From Atopobium fossor DSM 15642 (lineage in GTDB: Bacteria > Actinomycetota > Coriobacteriia > Coriobacteriales > Atopobiaceae): 64,000 bases of DNA. The notes under the pieces are model-generated. The model ran no database searches and was not told the DNA's origin. It was given only the letters and a program-made list of their open reading frames with translations. Positions 25,476 to 33,241 of the stretch are shown piece after piece; within the stretch, counting starts at the first letter, position 1; each line of letters begins with the position of its first letter. A program made the translations under genes and the position numbers. The stretch is taken from positions 1-64,000 of the forward strand of contig NZ_AXXR01000004.1 of the NCBI RefSeq assembly GCF_000483125.1, written 5' to 3'.

Positions 25476-26526
25476 ATTGGTGATAATAACGACGGTATTT
25501 CAGATTGTGCTTAGTAACTGTCTCGTAATAGCGAGTCATACGATCAACCATGAGGCTCGACAAAATCCAAGGGCTTACAATTACACGGAACTCATCGTCA
25601 ATGCTGGGTGTTGCAAATTCGTCCACATCAATAACAACGATGTCTTCGTCACCTGTGCGCCCGCTCTTCAGAAAAGCCTCTACACGATTATCCAATGCAC
25701 GACATTCATCAAGGCCCTTGAATAAAAATACGGGAACGCCAGGCTCTACCAGTTCAAGCGTACCATGGAAGAAGTCCGCGGAGGTAATGTAGCGCGTGCG
25801 CTTCCATTGCATCTCCTCTAACAAGCACATTGCAAGCAAAATGGTCTCGCCCCACAAGGCGCCTTGACCAATAAACATGGTGTAATCTGCCAGCGCATAT
25901 TTGCGAGCCAGTTCCTCTGCTTTAGGTTCAAACGCCTTACGAATATCGATAAGGTCTTGCCAGATATTGCTGGTTTGCTCAATAAATTTATCAAACTTAT
26001 CAAAGCAGCCACGACGATTAAGGATGCGGAATCCAAAACAATCTGCCAGGTAATAACCCATTTCACAGCCACCATGTGTGTGGTCGCTTGCCATCTTAAC
26101 GCAGTTTTGAGCACCAACCGCTTGGCCAATTTTGCTCTGAGAGTCTGTCATGGCTATAACACGAACACCCATCTCGTTAAGCTTACCTACGGCTTCAAGA
26201 ATCTCTGGAGTGGTACCGGACTCAGAAGCAGTAAGTACAACAGATTTTTTGGTCATGCGCTTATGGCCAGAAACATTAAATTCGGCAGCATGAATCAGAT
26301 AAACCTCAAAGTCCTTATCGCTGTACTTGTTCATCATGTATTCAAGCTGCATAAACTCGTCCCAAGTACCACCAACACCCATGAGAAATAGTGCGTCAAA
26401 TCCCTCATCATACATGCGGTCGGCCAAGGCAATCATTTCTTTACCAGCCTGTACAGCAGCAGCGCCGTCAGCAAGATACCCTGCTTGATCAAAGTTCATG
26501 ATCTCAATTTTCTCAGTCTCTACCAT
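25465..26526 (-). CDS. SIS-domain sugar-phosphate deglycase/isomerase (FrlB-like)
   Basis: A 353-residue protein with two SIS domains. The start is the ATG at 26526 (MVETEKIEIMNFDQAGYLADG) after AAAGGAG. The first SIS domain has LFLMGVGGTWDEFMQ and LTASESGTTPEILE; the second includes MFIGQGALWGETILLA and ITSADFFHGTLELVE. This arrangement matches the AgaS/FrlB/GfrE group, which cleave or isomerise phosphorylated amino sugars and glycated amino acids. With a PTS but no sugar kinase in the operon, a 6-phosphodeglycase fits best (inference). First gene of the operon, behind an operator-promoter. Confidence 0.82.
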   Translation of the reverse strand: MVETEKIEIMNFDQAGYLADGAAAVQAGKEMIALADRMYDEGFDALFLMGVGGTWDEFMQLEYMMNKYSDKDFEVYLIHAAEFNVSGHKRMTKKSVVLTASESGTTPEILEAVGKLNEMGVRVIAMTDSQSKIGQAVGAQNCVKMASDHTHGGCEMGYYLADCFGFRILNRRGCFDKFDKFIEQTSNIWQDLIDIRKAFEPKAEELARKYALADYTMFIGQGALWGETILLAMCLLEEMQWKRTRYITSADFFHGTLELVEPGVPVFLFKGLDECRALDNRVEAFLKSGRTGDEDIVVIDVDEFATPSIDDEFRVIVSPWILSSLMVDRMTRYYETVTKHNLKYRRYYHQFDY

Positions 26527-26563
26527 AAGACGCTCCTTTGTCCTCATTGTTTTGTGAAATATC

Positions 26564-26592
26564 TATATAAGTAGATTGGTATTTCATACCAA
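26564..26592 (-). promoter_or_regulatory. Promoter of the PTS/SIS operon
   Basis: On the minus strand, -35 TTGGTA (26587-26592) is 17 bases from -10 TATATA (26564-26569), about 38 bases upstream of the SIS start. The -35 and spacer are covered by the palindromic operator. Confidence 0.65.
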
Positions 26593-26594
26593 TC
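26574..26594. promoter_or_regulatory. Palindromic operator, likely GntR-family
   Basis: Perfect 9-bp inverted repeat GATTGGTAT and ATACCAATC with a 3-base centre. It overlaps the operon promoter, so binding should repress. The GGTAT/ATACC arms recur in the palindrome upstream of the regulator genes at 28669-28697. Confidence 0.7.
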
Positions 26595-26686
26595 TGAAAA
26601 CAAAAATACACCTTGCATGAATTGAGATTTCTTACTAACCGTATAATTGCCGTAAGTGGTATTAAATTATCGCTTTTCGGTATATG

Positions 26687-27412
26687 TTAGATACGAACGG
26701 TCAACACTGCTGCATCACGAATAGATACCGAAGTTGCTAACTCCAACAGAATCCCATTCTTATCAAAACTCTTGCAGGTAAGAATAAGTGCGGGATCTAA
26801 GGGCTTTGCTTGTAGAAGTTGCGCCTGCCGTGCACTTAATTCTGCAAGATCAATTGTTTCGTACGTTTGCATAACCGTATGCCCACGCATGCTAAAAAAC
26901 TCATAGAGCGAAAAAACCGCAAGATCTAACTCCTCCACCCCCGGAAACAAGCTACAGGAAACAACCGTCTGCTCTATGGTTTGTGGGATTCCATCCAGTG
27001 AGTTAAGGCGGCGAATGCAACATACTTTATCGTCAGGCGTGATATTAAAAAGTTGAGAATAGTAAGGCCCTGCCGGGCGAACTCTATGTTCCAAAACACG
27101 GACCGAAGCAGTTCTTTTCTCGTCAGTACTTTGTTTGCGAAAACCTCGAGGATTGGTAGTGTGCTCTAAGATTTCATCAGCAACCACAAAAACGCCGCGC
27201 CCTTGCACACGGATTATAATTCCCTCTTCTACAAGCTCATCAATAGCCTTACGAATGGTAAGTCTTGTTGTATTAAAGCGTTCTGCCAACATATTTTCTG
27301 ATGGCAGTGCCAAACCTTTCTCGTATACTCCCGCAGCTATATCCGCGCGAATCTGTTGGCGGATAGCCAGATAAAGTGGCAGCCGATGGGCGGCGATGTT
27401 GTTATTAATCAT
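26687..27412 (-). CDS. GntR/HutC-family regulator with UTRA domain (second of pair)
   Basis: Transcription factor of 241 residues. The N-terminal winged helix (about residues 10-75) reads LPLYLAIRQQIRADIAAGVYEKG, LPSENMLAERFNTTRLTIRKAIDEL and VQGRGVFV, a standard GntR pattern. The UTRA ligand domain follows (CCIRRLNSLDGIPQTIEQTVV). UTRA domains bind sugar phosphates or related metabolites. It overlaps the other GntR gene by 8 bp and reads toward the PTS operon, which begins 160 bp further on. It probably controls that operon through the GGTAT/ATACC palindrome. Confidence 0.9.
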   Translation of the reverse strand: MINNNIAAHRLPLYLAIRQQIRADIAAGVYEKGLALPSENMLAERFNTTRLTIRKAIDELVEEGIIIRVQGRGVFVVADEILEHTTNPRGFRKQSTDEKRTASVRVLEHRVRPAGPYYSQLFNITPDDKVCCIRRLNSLDGIPQTIEQTVVSCSLFPGVEELDLAVFSLYEFFSMRGHTVMQTYETIDLAELSARQAQLLQAKPLDPALILTCKSFDKNGILLELATSVSIRDAAVLTVRI

Positions 27413-28136
27413 TATTTACCCGCTGACTCACATAACGAATACACCCGGGAAGCGTTAAAGACTTGCAGTACTCCAACACCACGCCTGACTTTGATTTAAG
27501 CATGCTGCTATTACAAAACACCAGTTTGTCTGGTTGTACACCAAGATATGCTGCTTCTTCTTGAGTAAGACGTGCTACTGTAAACTTGGAATAGTTGCTA
27601 GTTTGGCTGTGGTCAATTTGCCGATAAATCTGCTTATACAAAGACTCTTTTTTATAGTCATGCATCTGGACATCAGAAATAGTTTGCGGATTGGTGTAAC
27701 TCTTCTCATACATAGCAGGAATGCCAGACATAAGTCGTATCCGAATTAAACAAAAAAGAGGAGTTCCTGTACCCACCTTAAAACGACTGGACAACTTATC
27801 ATCCGCCTCCACTACGCCCTGAAAAATAACCTGGCTCGTAGGATTCTTGCCAAACGCCTCTACTGATGCACTAAAACCATCAGTTTTCTCAATAATGAGG
27901 GTGGGATATTGTTCACACACATAGTTACCTGAACCATGCAAACTTTCTATGACATGCTGCGCACGAAGTTGATCAAGAGCTCGACGCAGCGTTGTGCGGG
28001 AAACCGACAGCCGTTCACATAACTCTCGCTCTGCTGGAAGCTGCTCTTTTGGTTTAAACGTTTGATTATTAATAAGTGCCAAGATTCCTTCGTAGGCAAT
28101 CTCAAACGGTGTGGGTTTTTGCAGTATATGATCCAT
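27405..28136 (-). CDS. GntR/HutC-family regulator with UTRA domain (first of pair)
   Basis: A second regulator of 243 residues. The winged helix shows KEQLPAERELCERLSVSRTTLRRALDQL and SLHGSGNYVCEQ. The UTRA domain covers about residues 90-235 (LFCLIRIRLMSGIPAMYEKSYT). It is divergent in sequence from its neighbour, so the two do not look like a recent duplication. Its start lies 5 bp after the stop of the 28142-28642 gene and its end overlaps the next gene by 8 bp, so all three are one transcription unit. Confidence 0.9.
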   Translation of the reverse strand: MDHILQKPTPFEIAYEGILALINNQTFKPKEQLPAERELCERLSVSRTTLRRALDQLRAQHVIESLHGSGNYVCEQYPTLIIEKTDGFSASVEAFGKNPTSQVIFQGVVEADDKLSSRFKVGTGTPLFCLIRIRLMSGIPAMYEKSYTNPQTISDVQMHDYKKESLYKQIYRQIDHSQTSNYSKFTVARLTQEEAAYLGVQPDKLVFCNSSMLKSKSGVVLEYCKSLTLPGCIRYVSQRVNND

Positions 28137-28141
28137 GGGCG

Positions 28142-28642
28142 TTACTTGTCTAACGTCCCTGTAGTAGATGATGTGCTCATTGCTGCATCTTGAATCATTG
28201 CATCAAACTCTTTTTCGAGCTTCTTAGCTGCAGAATGTGCCTGCTTAAAGGCATAGGAGTTCTTATTTGTAATGCGTGAAAGAAAAGGGATTACCAAACG
28301 CTGCTCTGTATTTTTAAGCGCAATCACCAAAGAAAGCGACTTTACTCCATTATGGGCAAGAGCGTTTGCTTCATTAACACGTTGTGGGTTGAGTAAAAAA
28401 TTCATAATGCCACGCGAGCGCAAGTGTACCACTTCTTCCTTGTTTCCTTCATCTACTACGACGGCACATTGCTCTATGTCATCATACGAGAAGACCTTTT
28501 CTTTTTGTGTGGGAAATTGTACAGACCACAAGCGATGCTTAGCATCCTGACGAATAGTTGGAATAAAAGAAAACAAGGGGGCTTTGTATAAAATTCTTGT
28601 TGCCTGAAAGACTACATGCGAATTGTTAGGTTGTTTGCTCAT
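28142..28642 (-). CDS. Small protein of unknown function upstream of the GntR pair
   Basis: No confident family. The start is taken at the ATG at 28642 (MSKQPNNSHVVFQATR); another ATG lies four codons upstream, and neither has a strong ribosome site. The 166 residues form a beta-rich part with KVFSYDDIEQCAVVVDEGNKEE, which resembles the membrane-stress PH-like or DUF4428-associated domain, then a helical C-terminus with AHSAAKKLEKEFDAMI. No membrane helix. It is the first gene of the unit that encodes both GntR regulators. Confidence 0.65.
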   Translation of the reverse strand: MSKQPNNSHVVFQATRILYKAPLFSFIPTIRQDAKHRLWSVQFPTQKEKVFSYDDIEQCAVVVDEGNKEEVVHLRSRGIMNFLLNPQRVNEANALAHNGVKSLSLVIALKNTEQRLVIPFLSRITNKNSYAFKQAHSAAKKLEKEFDAMIQDAAMSTSSTTGTLDK

Positions 28643-28668
28643 ACGCACATCCATTAGTTTTATCTATA

Positions 28669-28697
28669 GGTATATAAATTACTGTAATTTAAATACC
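28669..28697. promoter_or_regulatory. 29-bp near-perfect palindrome, likely regulator operator
   Basis: The arms GGTATATAAATTAC and GTAATTTAAATACC are complementary except for one position, around a central T. It lies in the divergent gap between the regulator unit and the helicase gene. Its outer GGTAT/ATACC arms match the PTS-operon operator, which suggests autoregulation by one of the GntR proteins. It could also affect the helicase gene. Confidence 0.6.
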
Positions 28698-28799
28698 AAT
28701 TTATGCAAGAGTGGTAAAGAAACGGTATAGATTTAGAATATAAGATTGTTTAAAAGTGGTTTGCATCAGCTTACATCATCTTATCGAGGAGTTCTTCTC

Positions 28800-31559
28800 A
28801 TGCAGTTGAGCGATTTACGCTACAAGCATCCGTTTAGGTCATATCAACAGCGAATTCTCGATAATTTCTCCCTATATCAAGAAGATAAGATTATTAATAT
28901 CGTTGCTGCTCCTGGTAGTGGAAAGACCATTCTTGGCCTTGAGATGATACGACGTCTTGGTGCTCCCGCACTGGTTTTGTCACCATCGATTACCATACGC
29001 CAACAGTGGGGGGAACGTTTTGCAGATGGATTTCTTCCAGAAGAAACAGATGAGCATAACTTTATCTCGTACTCCTTGCTTAATCCTAAAACTATAACTT
29101 CCATTACTTACCAAGCCCTCCACGCTGCTTGGGCGCAAACAAAAAGTTCCCACACTTGTGAACAAGAGGACATAGAACAGGCTGAGCAAGAAGAACTGGA
29201 AGAAGACTTTACTGATTTTGATATTTTATCGGCAGTAACAAACGCAGGTATTACCACTATTTGTCTTGATGAAGCTCACCATCTTCGCGCCGAATGGCAT
29301 CGTGCACTCGAAGCGTTTATTAAAGCTCTTAAGGGAAAAGTTTTTATCATCTCTCTCACAGCAACACCGCCCTACGACTCTACGCCAAGTCAGTGGAAAC
29401 GCTATACAGATTTATGCGGAGAAATTGATGAAGAGATTTTTGTTCCCGAGCTTGTAGCAGAAAAAACCTTGTGTCCTCATCAGGACTATATTTACTTTAG
29501 CTATCCAATTACAAGCGAGAAAATCCTTACGAGACGCTATCGAGAGCAAGCAAACCAAGCTCTTAAAGATTTACGAGACATGCAACTTATAGAAGCTGCA
29601 ATAGACAAGCTTGACCACAATACAAATACTACCGTGATAAACGATCAAAACTATCTGTTTGCTCTTGATTATGAGGCAGAGTTTCAGTCGCTCTTTCGCT
29701 TTGCTCACCATCTTAAAATTTCAGTTTCGCCTTGGTGGATCCAAGCAGTATTTCCTCATAAGCGTCTTGGGAAATACCGACCTTTAGATGCGGAGATTGC
29801 ACTTCAGTTCATGCTCGATAAGCCCGAATTTTTTGGAAAAGATGTTGTTGATGCAATACAACACTGTCTTGCTCAACATGGACTCATTTCACGAAAGCGT
29901 GTGGGTTTGCTTACAAATCAGAAACTTAATCGTGCGCTTGCGGGATCTATTGGAAAGATACAGTCCATCCAACATATTGCAACACTTGAGTCGTCTCGTT
30001 TAAAAGACGCTCTTCGTATGGTTATTCTCACCGACTATATTCGCGCAGATACAACTAATCTTATTGGACGTGATGCAGGCTTTACTCAGATTGGCGCAGT
30101 TCCTATTTTTGAAGCCATACGTCATAGCGTAGGAGATGCACAGAAAATTGCTCTTATTACGGGATCACTTGTCATTGTGCCTCAAGCAATACAGACTCAG
30201 TTAACTACCATCGCAGAGCAATACAACGGTACCGTACACTTTGGCCCCATTGAAGAAGCTGCACCTGTCCCCTACTCAATTGCTTATTTTTCGAGCGGGA
30301 ATCAGCTACGAGTACGCATACTAACAGAAGCTCTCGAAAATGGGCTTATCCAAATCCTTGTAGGCACTACTGCTCTTTTAGGAGAAGGCTGGGATTCTCC
30401 CTGTATTAATACCCTTGTTCTTGCTTCGTTTGTAGGAAGTTTTATGCTTTCCAATCAAATGCGAGGTCGTGCAATTCGTTCTTATATACACCAGCCTGAT
30501 AAGTGCGCAAATATTTGGCACCTCGTAACGGTAGAGCCACCTTTCACTCAAGACCAAAGGGTTCTTAACCTTTTATACGGAACCGAATTATCTCAAGATG
30601 AATCCGTCCTTGGACAGGATTGGAATACCCTTACAAGACGATTTGATTGTTTTATAGCACCTGCCTATGAAACGCCCTCTATAAAAAGTGGTATTGACCG
30701 CATTAGTATCGTAACTCCACCTTTTACTGAATCTCATATAGAGCAGATAAATCATCAGATGGAACAACGTGCACAAAACAGGCAAGGAGTAGCAAAGGCA
30801 TGGCAGGATATAGTTGATGGATCTATGAAACCTATTATTGGCGAGATGTGCGAGACAACAACGGTTCCTGCTTCACTTGGTTTAAATAACTTTACCTTAG
30901 TAAATGGTATTTCTTTACTAGCAATCATGCTTATCGATTGGATTAGTGGGGTTCTTTTTCTTGGAAATCTACGATCAGATCTTTTGACAACTCTTTTTGA
31001 TGGCAACCTTCTTAGCTTTGGAATCTTTGTTCTTCTTCAACTTATTGGACTTATTTTGCTCACAAAGCTCGGTCTTTACCTCTTGTTGCGCTTCTCTCCA
31101 AAACGACGTCTTCAACGTATGGGCTCTGCTCTTCACGCGGCTCTTATACAAGCTGGAGCGCTTGCAAACAATGACGGACGAATTCAAATAGATTCAGATC
31201 CTACGCAATCTCATTTTACAATCTCCCTTAAAGGAACTTCCTTACATGACCAGCATGTTTTTGCTGAAGCTTGTAAAGAGATGCTCTCACCCATTGATAA
31301 TCCACGTTATATTCTTATTAAACAGGTGAACTTATCTGGCTTAGGTCTACGGCAATATCGTCATAGCTTTGCATGTCCCAACATTCTTTCAAAGAAAAAA
31401 GAAGATGTTGAGATACTTGTCAAAGAATTCAAAATGCTTGGAGCATACCAAGCAGTATATACAAAGACTCCAGAGGGACGATTAAAGCTTTGGCGTTGCC
31501 GAGAACGATCGCTTGTTAACATAAATAGTCAGTATGTGAAAAACTATCTTGGACTTTAG
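28800..31559 (+). CDS. SF2 DEAD/DEAH-type helicase with two membrane helices
   Basis: A 919-residue protein. The start is the ATG at 28800 (MQLSDLRYKHPFRSYQQRIL) eight bases after AGGAG; the frame upstream is leader. RecA domain 1 has the Q-like FRSYQQ, Walker A APGSGKTILGLE, motif II DEAHH and motif III SLTATPP. RecA domain 2 has LVGTTALLGEGWDSP and motif VI QMRGRAIR. A linker is followed by two predicted membrane helices at about 700-722 and 737-764. A C-terminal domain of about 150 residues has no recognised fold. Restriction-type (type III Res/UvrB-like) and Ski2-like helicases are the nearest catalytic relatives, but the membrane segments are unusual. It stands alone on the plus strand, next to orphan genes. 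Its role is unknown. Confidence 0.85.
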   Translation: MQLSDLRYKHPFRSYQQRILDNFSLYQEDKIINIVAAPGSGKTILGLEMIRRLGAPALVLSPSITIRQQWGERFADGFLPEETDEHNFISYSLLNPKTITSITYQALHAAWAQTKSSHTCEQEDIEQAEQEELEEDFTDFDILSAVTNAGITTICLDEAHHLRAEWHRALEAFIKALKGKVFIISLTATPPYDSTPSQWKRYTDLCGEIDEEIFVPELVAEKTLCPHQDYIYFSYPITSEKILTRRYREQANQALKDLRDMQLIEAAIDKLDHNTNTTVINDQNYLFALDYEAEFQSLFRFAHHLKISVSPWWIQAVFPHKRLGKYRPLDAEIALQFMLDKPEFFGKDVVDAIQHCLAQHGLISRKRVGLLTNQKLNRALAGSIGKIQSIQHIATLESSRLKDALRMVILTDYIRADTTNLIGRDAGFTQIGAVPIFEAIRHSVGDAQKIALITGSLVIVPQAIQTQLTTIAEQYNGTVHFGPIEEAAPVPYSIAYFSSGNQLRVRILTEALENGLIQILVGTTALLGEGWDSPCINTLVLASFVGSFMLSNQMRGRAIRSYIHQPDKCANIWHLVTVEPPFTQDQRVLNLLYGTELSQDESVLGQDWNTLTRRFDCFIAPAYETPSIKSGIDRISIVTPPFTESHIEQINHQMEQRAQNRQGVAKAWQDIVDGSMKPIIGEMCETTTVPASLGLNNFTLVNGISLLAIMLIDWISGVLFLGNLRSDLLTTLFDGNLLSFGIFVLLQLIGLILLTKLGLYLLLRFSPKRRLQRMGSALHAALIQAGALANNDGRIQIDSDPTQSHFTISLKGTSLHDQHVFAEACKEMLSPIDNPRYILIKQVNLSGLGLRQYRHSFACPNILSKKKEDVEILVKEFKMLGAYQAVYTKTPEGRLKLWRCRERSLVNINSQYVKNYLGL

Positions 31560-31580
31560 TATTTAATACTTGGCACACAA

Positions 31581-31609
31581 AAAGCCGAGAGGACGTACCT
31601 CTCGGCTTT
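31581..31609. terminator. Terminator after the helicase gene
   Basis: Perfect 12-bp stem AAAGCCGAGAGG/CCTCTCGGCTTT with a 5-base loop, 22 bases after the helicase stop. It can act in both directions. The core stem GCCGAGAGG is identical to the terminator at 32863-32888. Confidence 0.9.
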
Positions 31610-31633
31610 ATACTTCTCACTCGCTATTAAATT

Positions 31634-31756
31634 CTATCTTACCGATTGTTCAATAAGACGCTGAACCTCATTTATAGGTGTGTTGGTAACAATACCCCAA
31701 ACCGACATTGTAAGAATAATAACCGCAATAATAATTTGGATGATAAGTGAGACCAT
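31634..31756 (-). CDS. Possible 40-residue membrane peptide
   Basis: An ATG at 31756 opens MVSLIIQIIIAVIILTMSVW and about 20 more polar residues. One membrane helix takes up half the peptide. The frame extends upstream to 31849, and there is only a weak GTGGTGG ribosome-like site. A hydrophobic toxin-like or accessory membrane peptide is conceivable, but there is no family evidence. Confidence 0.3.
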   Translation of the reverse strand: MVSLIIQIIIAVIILTMSVWGIVTNTPINEVQRLIEQSVR

Positions 31757-31907
31757 ACCACCACCCACAGGAAGTACCTTCGCCTTTTGTATAAACAGGC
31801 GTACACAACAGAAGATAAGATGAGTATCCTCCCACAAAATAGGTATCATAAGCTATCATTCAGATATAAGAAATTATCCTATAAAGAGAAAAATAGATAG
31901 TACTTTT

Positions 31908-32690
31908 TTATTCAGATAGCTTAATATCTGCCTGATATTGCTGAATGTGATCGTAGGCAATTTTGTGCCAATCCTCGGACACGCTTCCGTTCTCATTTTG
32001 GAAGAAGGTCGAATTCATATAGCGAACAATTATATACTCGCTAGTCTTTTGATCAAATCCATTACCCTGACTAAAATCAATGCCTCTACCGGTATTTTGA
32101 GCCATAACAGCTTCTAAAACTGGCAGAGTTAATTCATTGACTGGAACTTTCATATCAGGCGTATCAAAGAAACCACCTTTCTCCTTGGTATAAATATACA
32201 AGGAGTTTAGAGTGCCATTTCCAACACACTTAACCCTACAAATGTCAGAAAGCTTTACCTGATGTTTTGCTCCAACAAGAGAACCATTCTTGAGCCAAAT
32301 TGCTTTTTCTTTGAGGGTAAAGGCGAGCATAACTTCGAGAGTAGGAATATTGTCAGGGAATGCTGAGGTTAGCTTATTTTCTGCAAAGGCAATCAAGATA
32401 GATTTTGTTTCTAAGATATTGTGCCCCTGAATAGTAGCTTCTCGTCTTTCAAGAACATCCGTATCAATCTCGCCAAGAAACTGCTGATTTGTATCACGAA
32501 AAGTCACTGAATATGAGATATTTGAATTACAGTACCTCAGAAGAAAAAGAGAGCCAATTTCTTTAAATAACAAAGATAATGATTTTTTACCGTTTGCTGT
32601 TGTATAAGAAACTCCCTCACCAGAAACACGCAGTTGATGCTTTCCCTGAACGTTATAGGTGAACTCTCTATCTGAGAAAATACGTTTCAT
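31908..32690 (-). CDS. Orphan 260-residue protein
   Basis: No family recognised. It starts at an ATG at 32690 with AGAGG about nine bases upstream. It appears soluble and beta-rich, with two similar-looking halves: YNVQGKHQLRVSGEGVSYTT near residue 15 and KAIWLKNGSLVGAKHQVKLSD near residue 130. Both could be PH-like (bPH/GRAM) domains, in which a short 'this is the value of the field' strand pattern precedes a helix. This is a guess from pattern only. A Trp/His-containing C-terminal segment (SVSEDWHKIAYDH) ends the protein. It sits between two near-identical terminator hairpins. Confidence 0.6.
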   Translation of the reverse strand: MKRIFSDREFTYNVQGKHQLRVSGEGVSYTTANGKKSLSLLFKEIGSLFLLRYCNSNISYSVTFRDTNQQFLGEIDTDVLERREATIQGHNILETKSILIAFAENKLTSAFPDNIPTLEVMLAFTLKEKAIWLKNGSLVGAKHQVKLSDICRVKCVGNGTLNSLYIYTKEKGGFFDTPDMKVPVNELTLPVLEAVMAQNTGRGIDFSQGNGFDQKTSEYIIVRYMNSTFFQNENGSVSEDWHKIAYDHIQQYQADIKLSE

Positions 32691-32862
32691 TTATATATAC
32701 CTCTTAAGTTGGCAATTAATAATGCGTTACTAATATTAGCATGCGACACATGTGCCACAGCCTCTTAAAATGTACCTGCTGTTTTTTGGCATATTAGGCA
32801 CTGCACTTTTTTAATAAGAGGAGACTATGTTTCAGTCTGTCCAAGTTGACGTTATAAAGAAA

Positions 32863-32888
32863 AAGCCGAGAGGATTTCCCTCTCGGCT
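32863..32888 (-). terminator. Terminator of the tRNA-Ile/tRNA-Ala transcript
   Basis: On the minus strand, AGCCGAGAGG, a 5-base loop and CCTCTCGGCT are followed by TTTTTCTTT. It lies 10 bases after the tRNA-Ala CCA end. Confidence 0.93.
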
Positions 32889-32897
32889 GACTTTTCT

Positions 32898-32973
32898 TGG
32901 TGGAGCCTAGGGGGATCGAACCCCTGACCTCAGGCTTGCAAAGCCCGCGCTCTCCCAGCTGAGCTAAGGCCCC
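32898..32973 (-). tRNA. tRNA-Ala (TGC)
   Basis: A 76-nt tRNA on the minus strand with acceptor GGGGCCT/AGGCTCC, discriminator A and encoded CCA. The anticodon loop TTTGCAA gives anticodon TGC. The D-arm (TAGCTCAGCTGGGAGAGC) and T-arm (GGTTCGATCCC) are standard. It follows tRNA-Ile in one transcript downstream of gyrA, an order known in other actinobacteria. No rRNA genes are adjacent. Confidence 0.96.
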
Positions 32974-32982
32974 GGCGATAAT

Positions 32983-33018
32983 CACCTTAGCGGCGACTCG
33001 GCTAGCGCTAAGGTGACT
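32983..33018 (-). other. Stem-loop between tRNA-Ile and tRNA-Ala
   Basis: A 9-bp inverted repeat TCACCTTAG and CTAAGGTGA brackets a GC-rich loop between the two tRNA genes. It is probably a processing signal in the shared precursor. Confidence 0.6.
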
Positions 33019-33031
33019 ATTGACGAAGTGT

Positions 33032-33108
33032 TGGTGGGCCCGACAAGGTTCGAACTTGTGACCTCCCGGTTATCAGCCGGACGCTCTGACCAACTGAGCT
33101 ACGGGCCC
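33032..33108 (-). tRNA. tRNA-Ile (GAT)
   Basis: A 77-nt tRNA on the minus strand with acceptor GGGCCCG/CGGGCCC, discriminator A and encoded CCA. The anticodon loop CTGATAA gives anticodon GAT. D-arm TAGCTCAGTTGGTCAGAGC and T-arm GTTCGAACC are normal. Confidence 0.96.
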
Positions 33109-33241
33109 AACGCAGGAAAATATAATACGTCAGCAAAATTGAAAGGTCAACACTAATTTTTGTATTCTTAGAAAGTTTTTGGGTAACATAGCTAACACAC
33201 ATCTTTTAAGCAGATAAAATTTTAAAGATTGGGGTGAGGGC

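Noticed and set aside
31668-31859. 63-residue frame rich in Tyr and Gly
   Set aside because: It overlaps the possible membrane peptide in another frame and has odd composition and no ribosome site.
32898-33108. rRNA operon next to the tRNA-Ile/tRNA-Ala pair
   Set aside because: The flanking DNA codes for proteins or holds terminators; no rRNA sequence is present.
28142-33108. Prophage or insertion sequence
   Set aside because: No integrase, transposase, phage structural gene or clear attachment repeat is visible in or around this block.
32794-33202. Minus-strand reading frames of 61-63 residues
   Set aside because: They cover tRNA-Ala, tRNA-Ile and the terminator, so they are not proteins.
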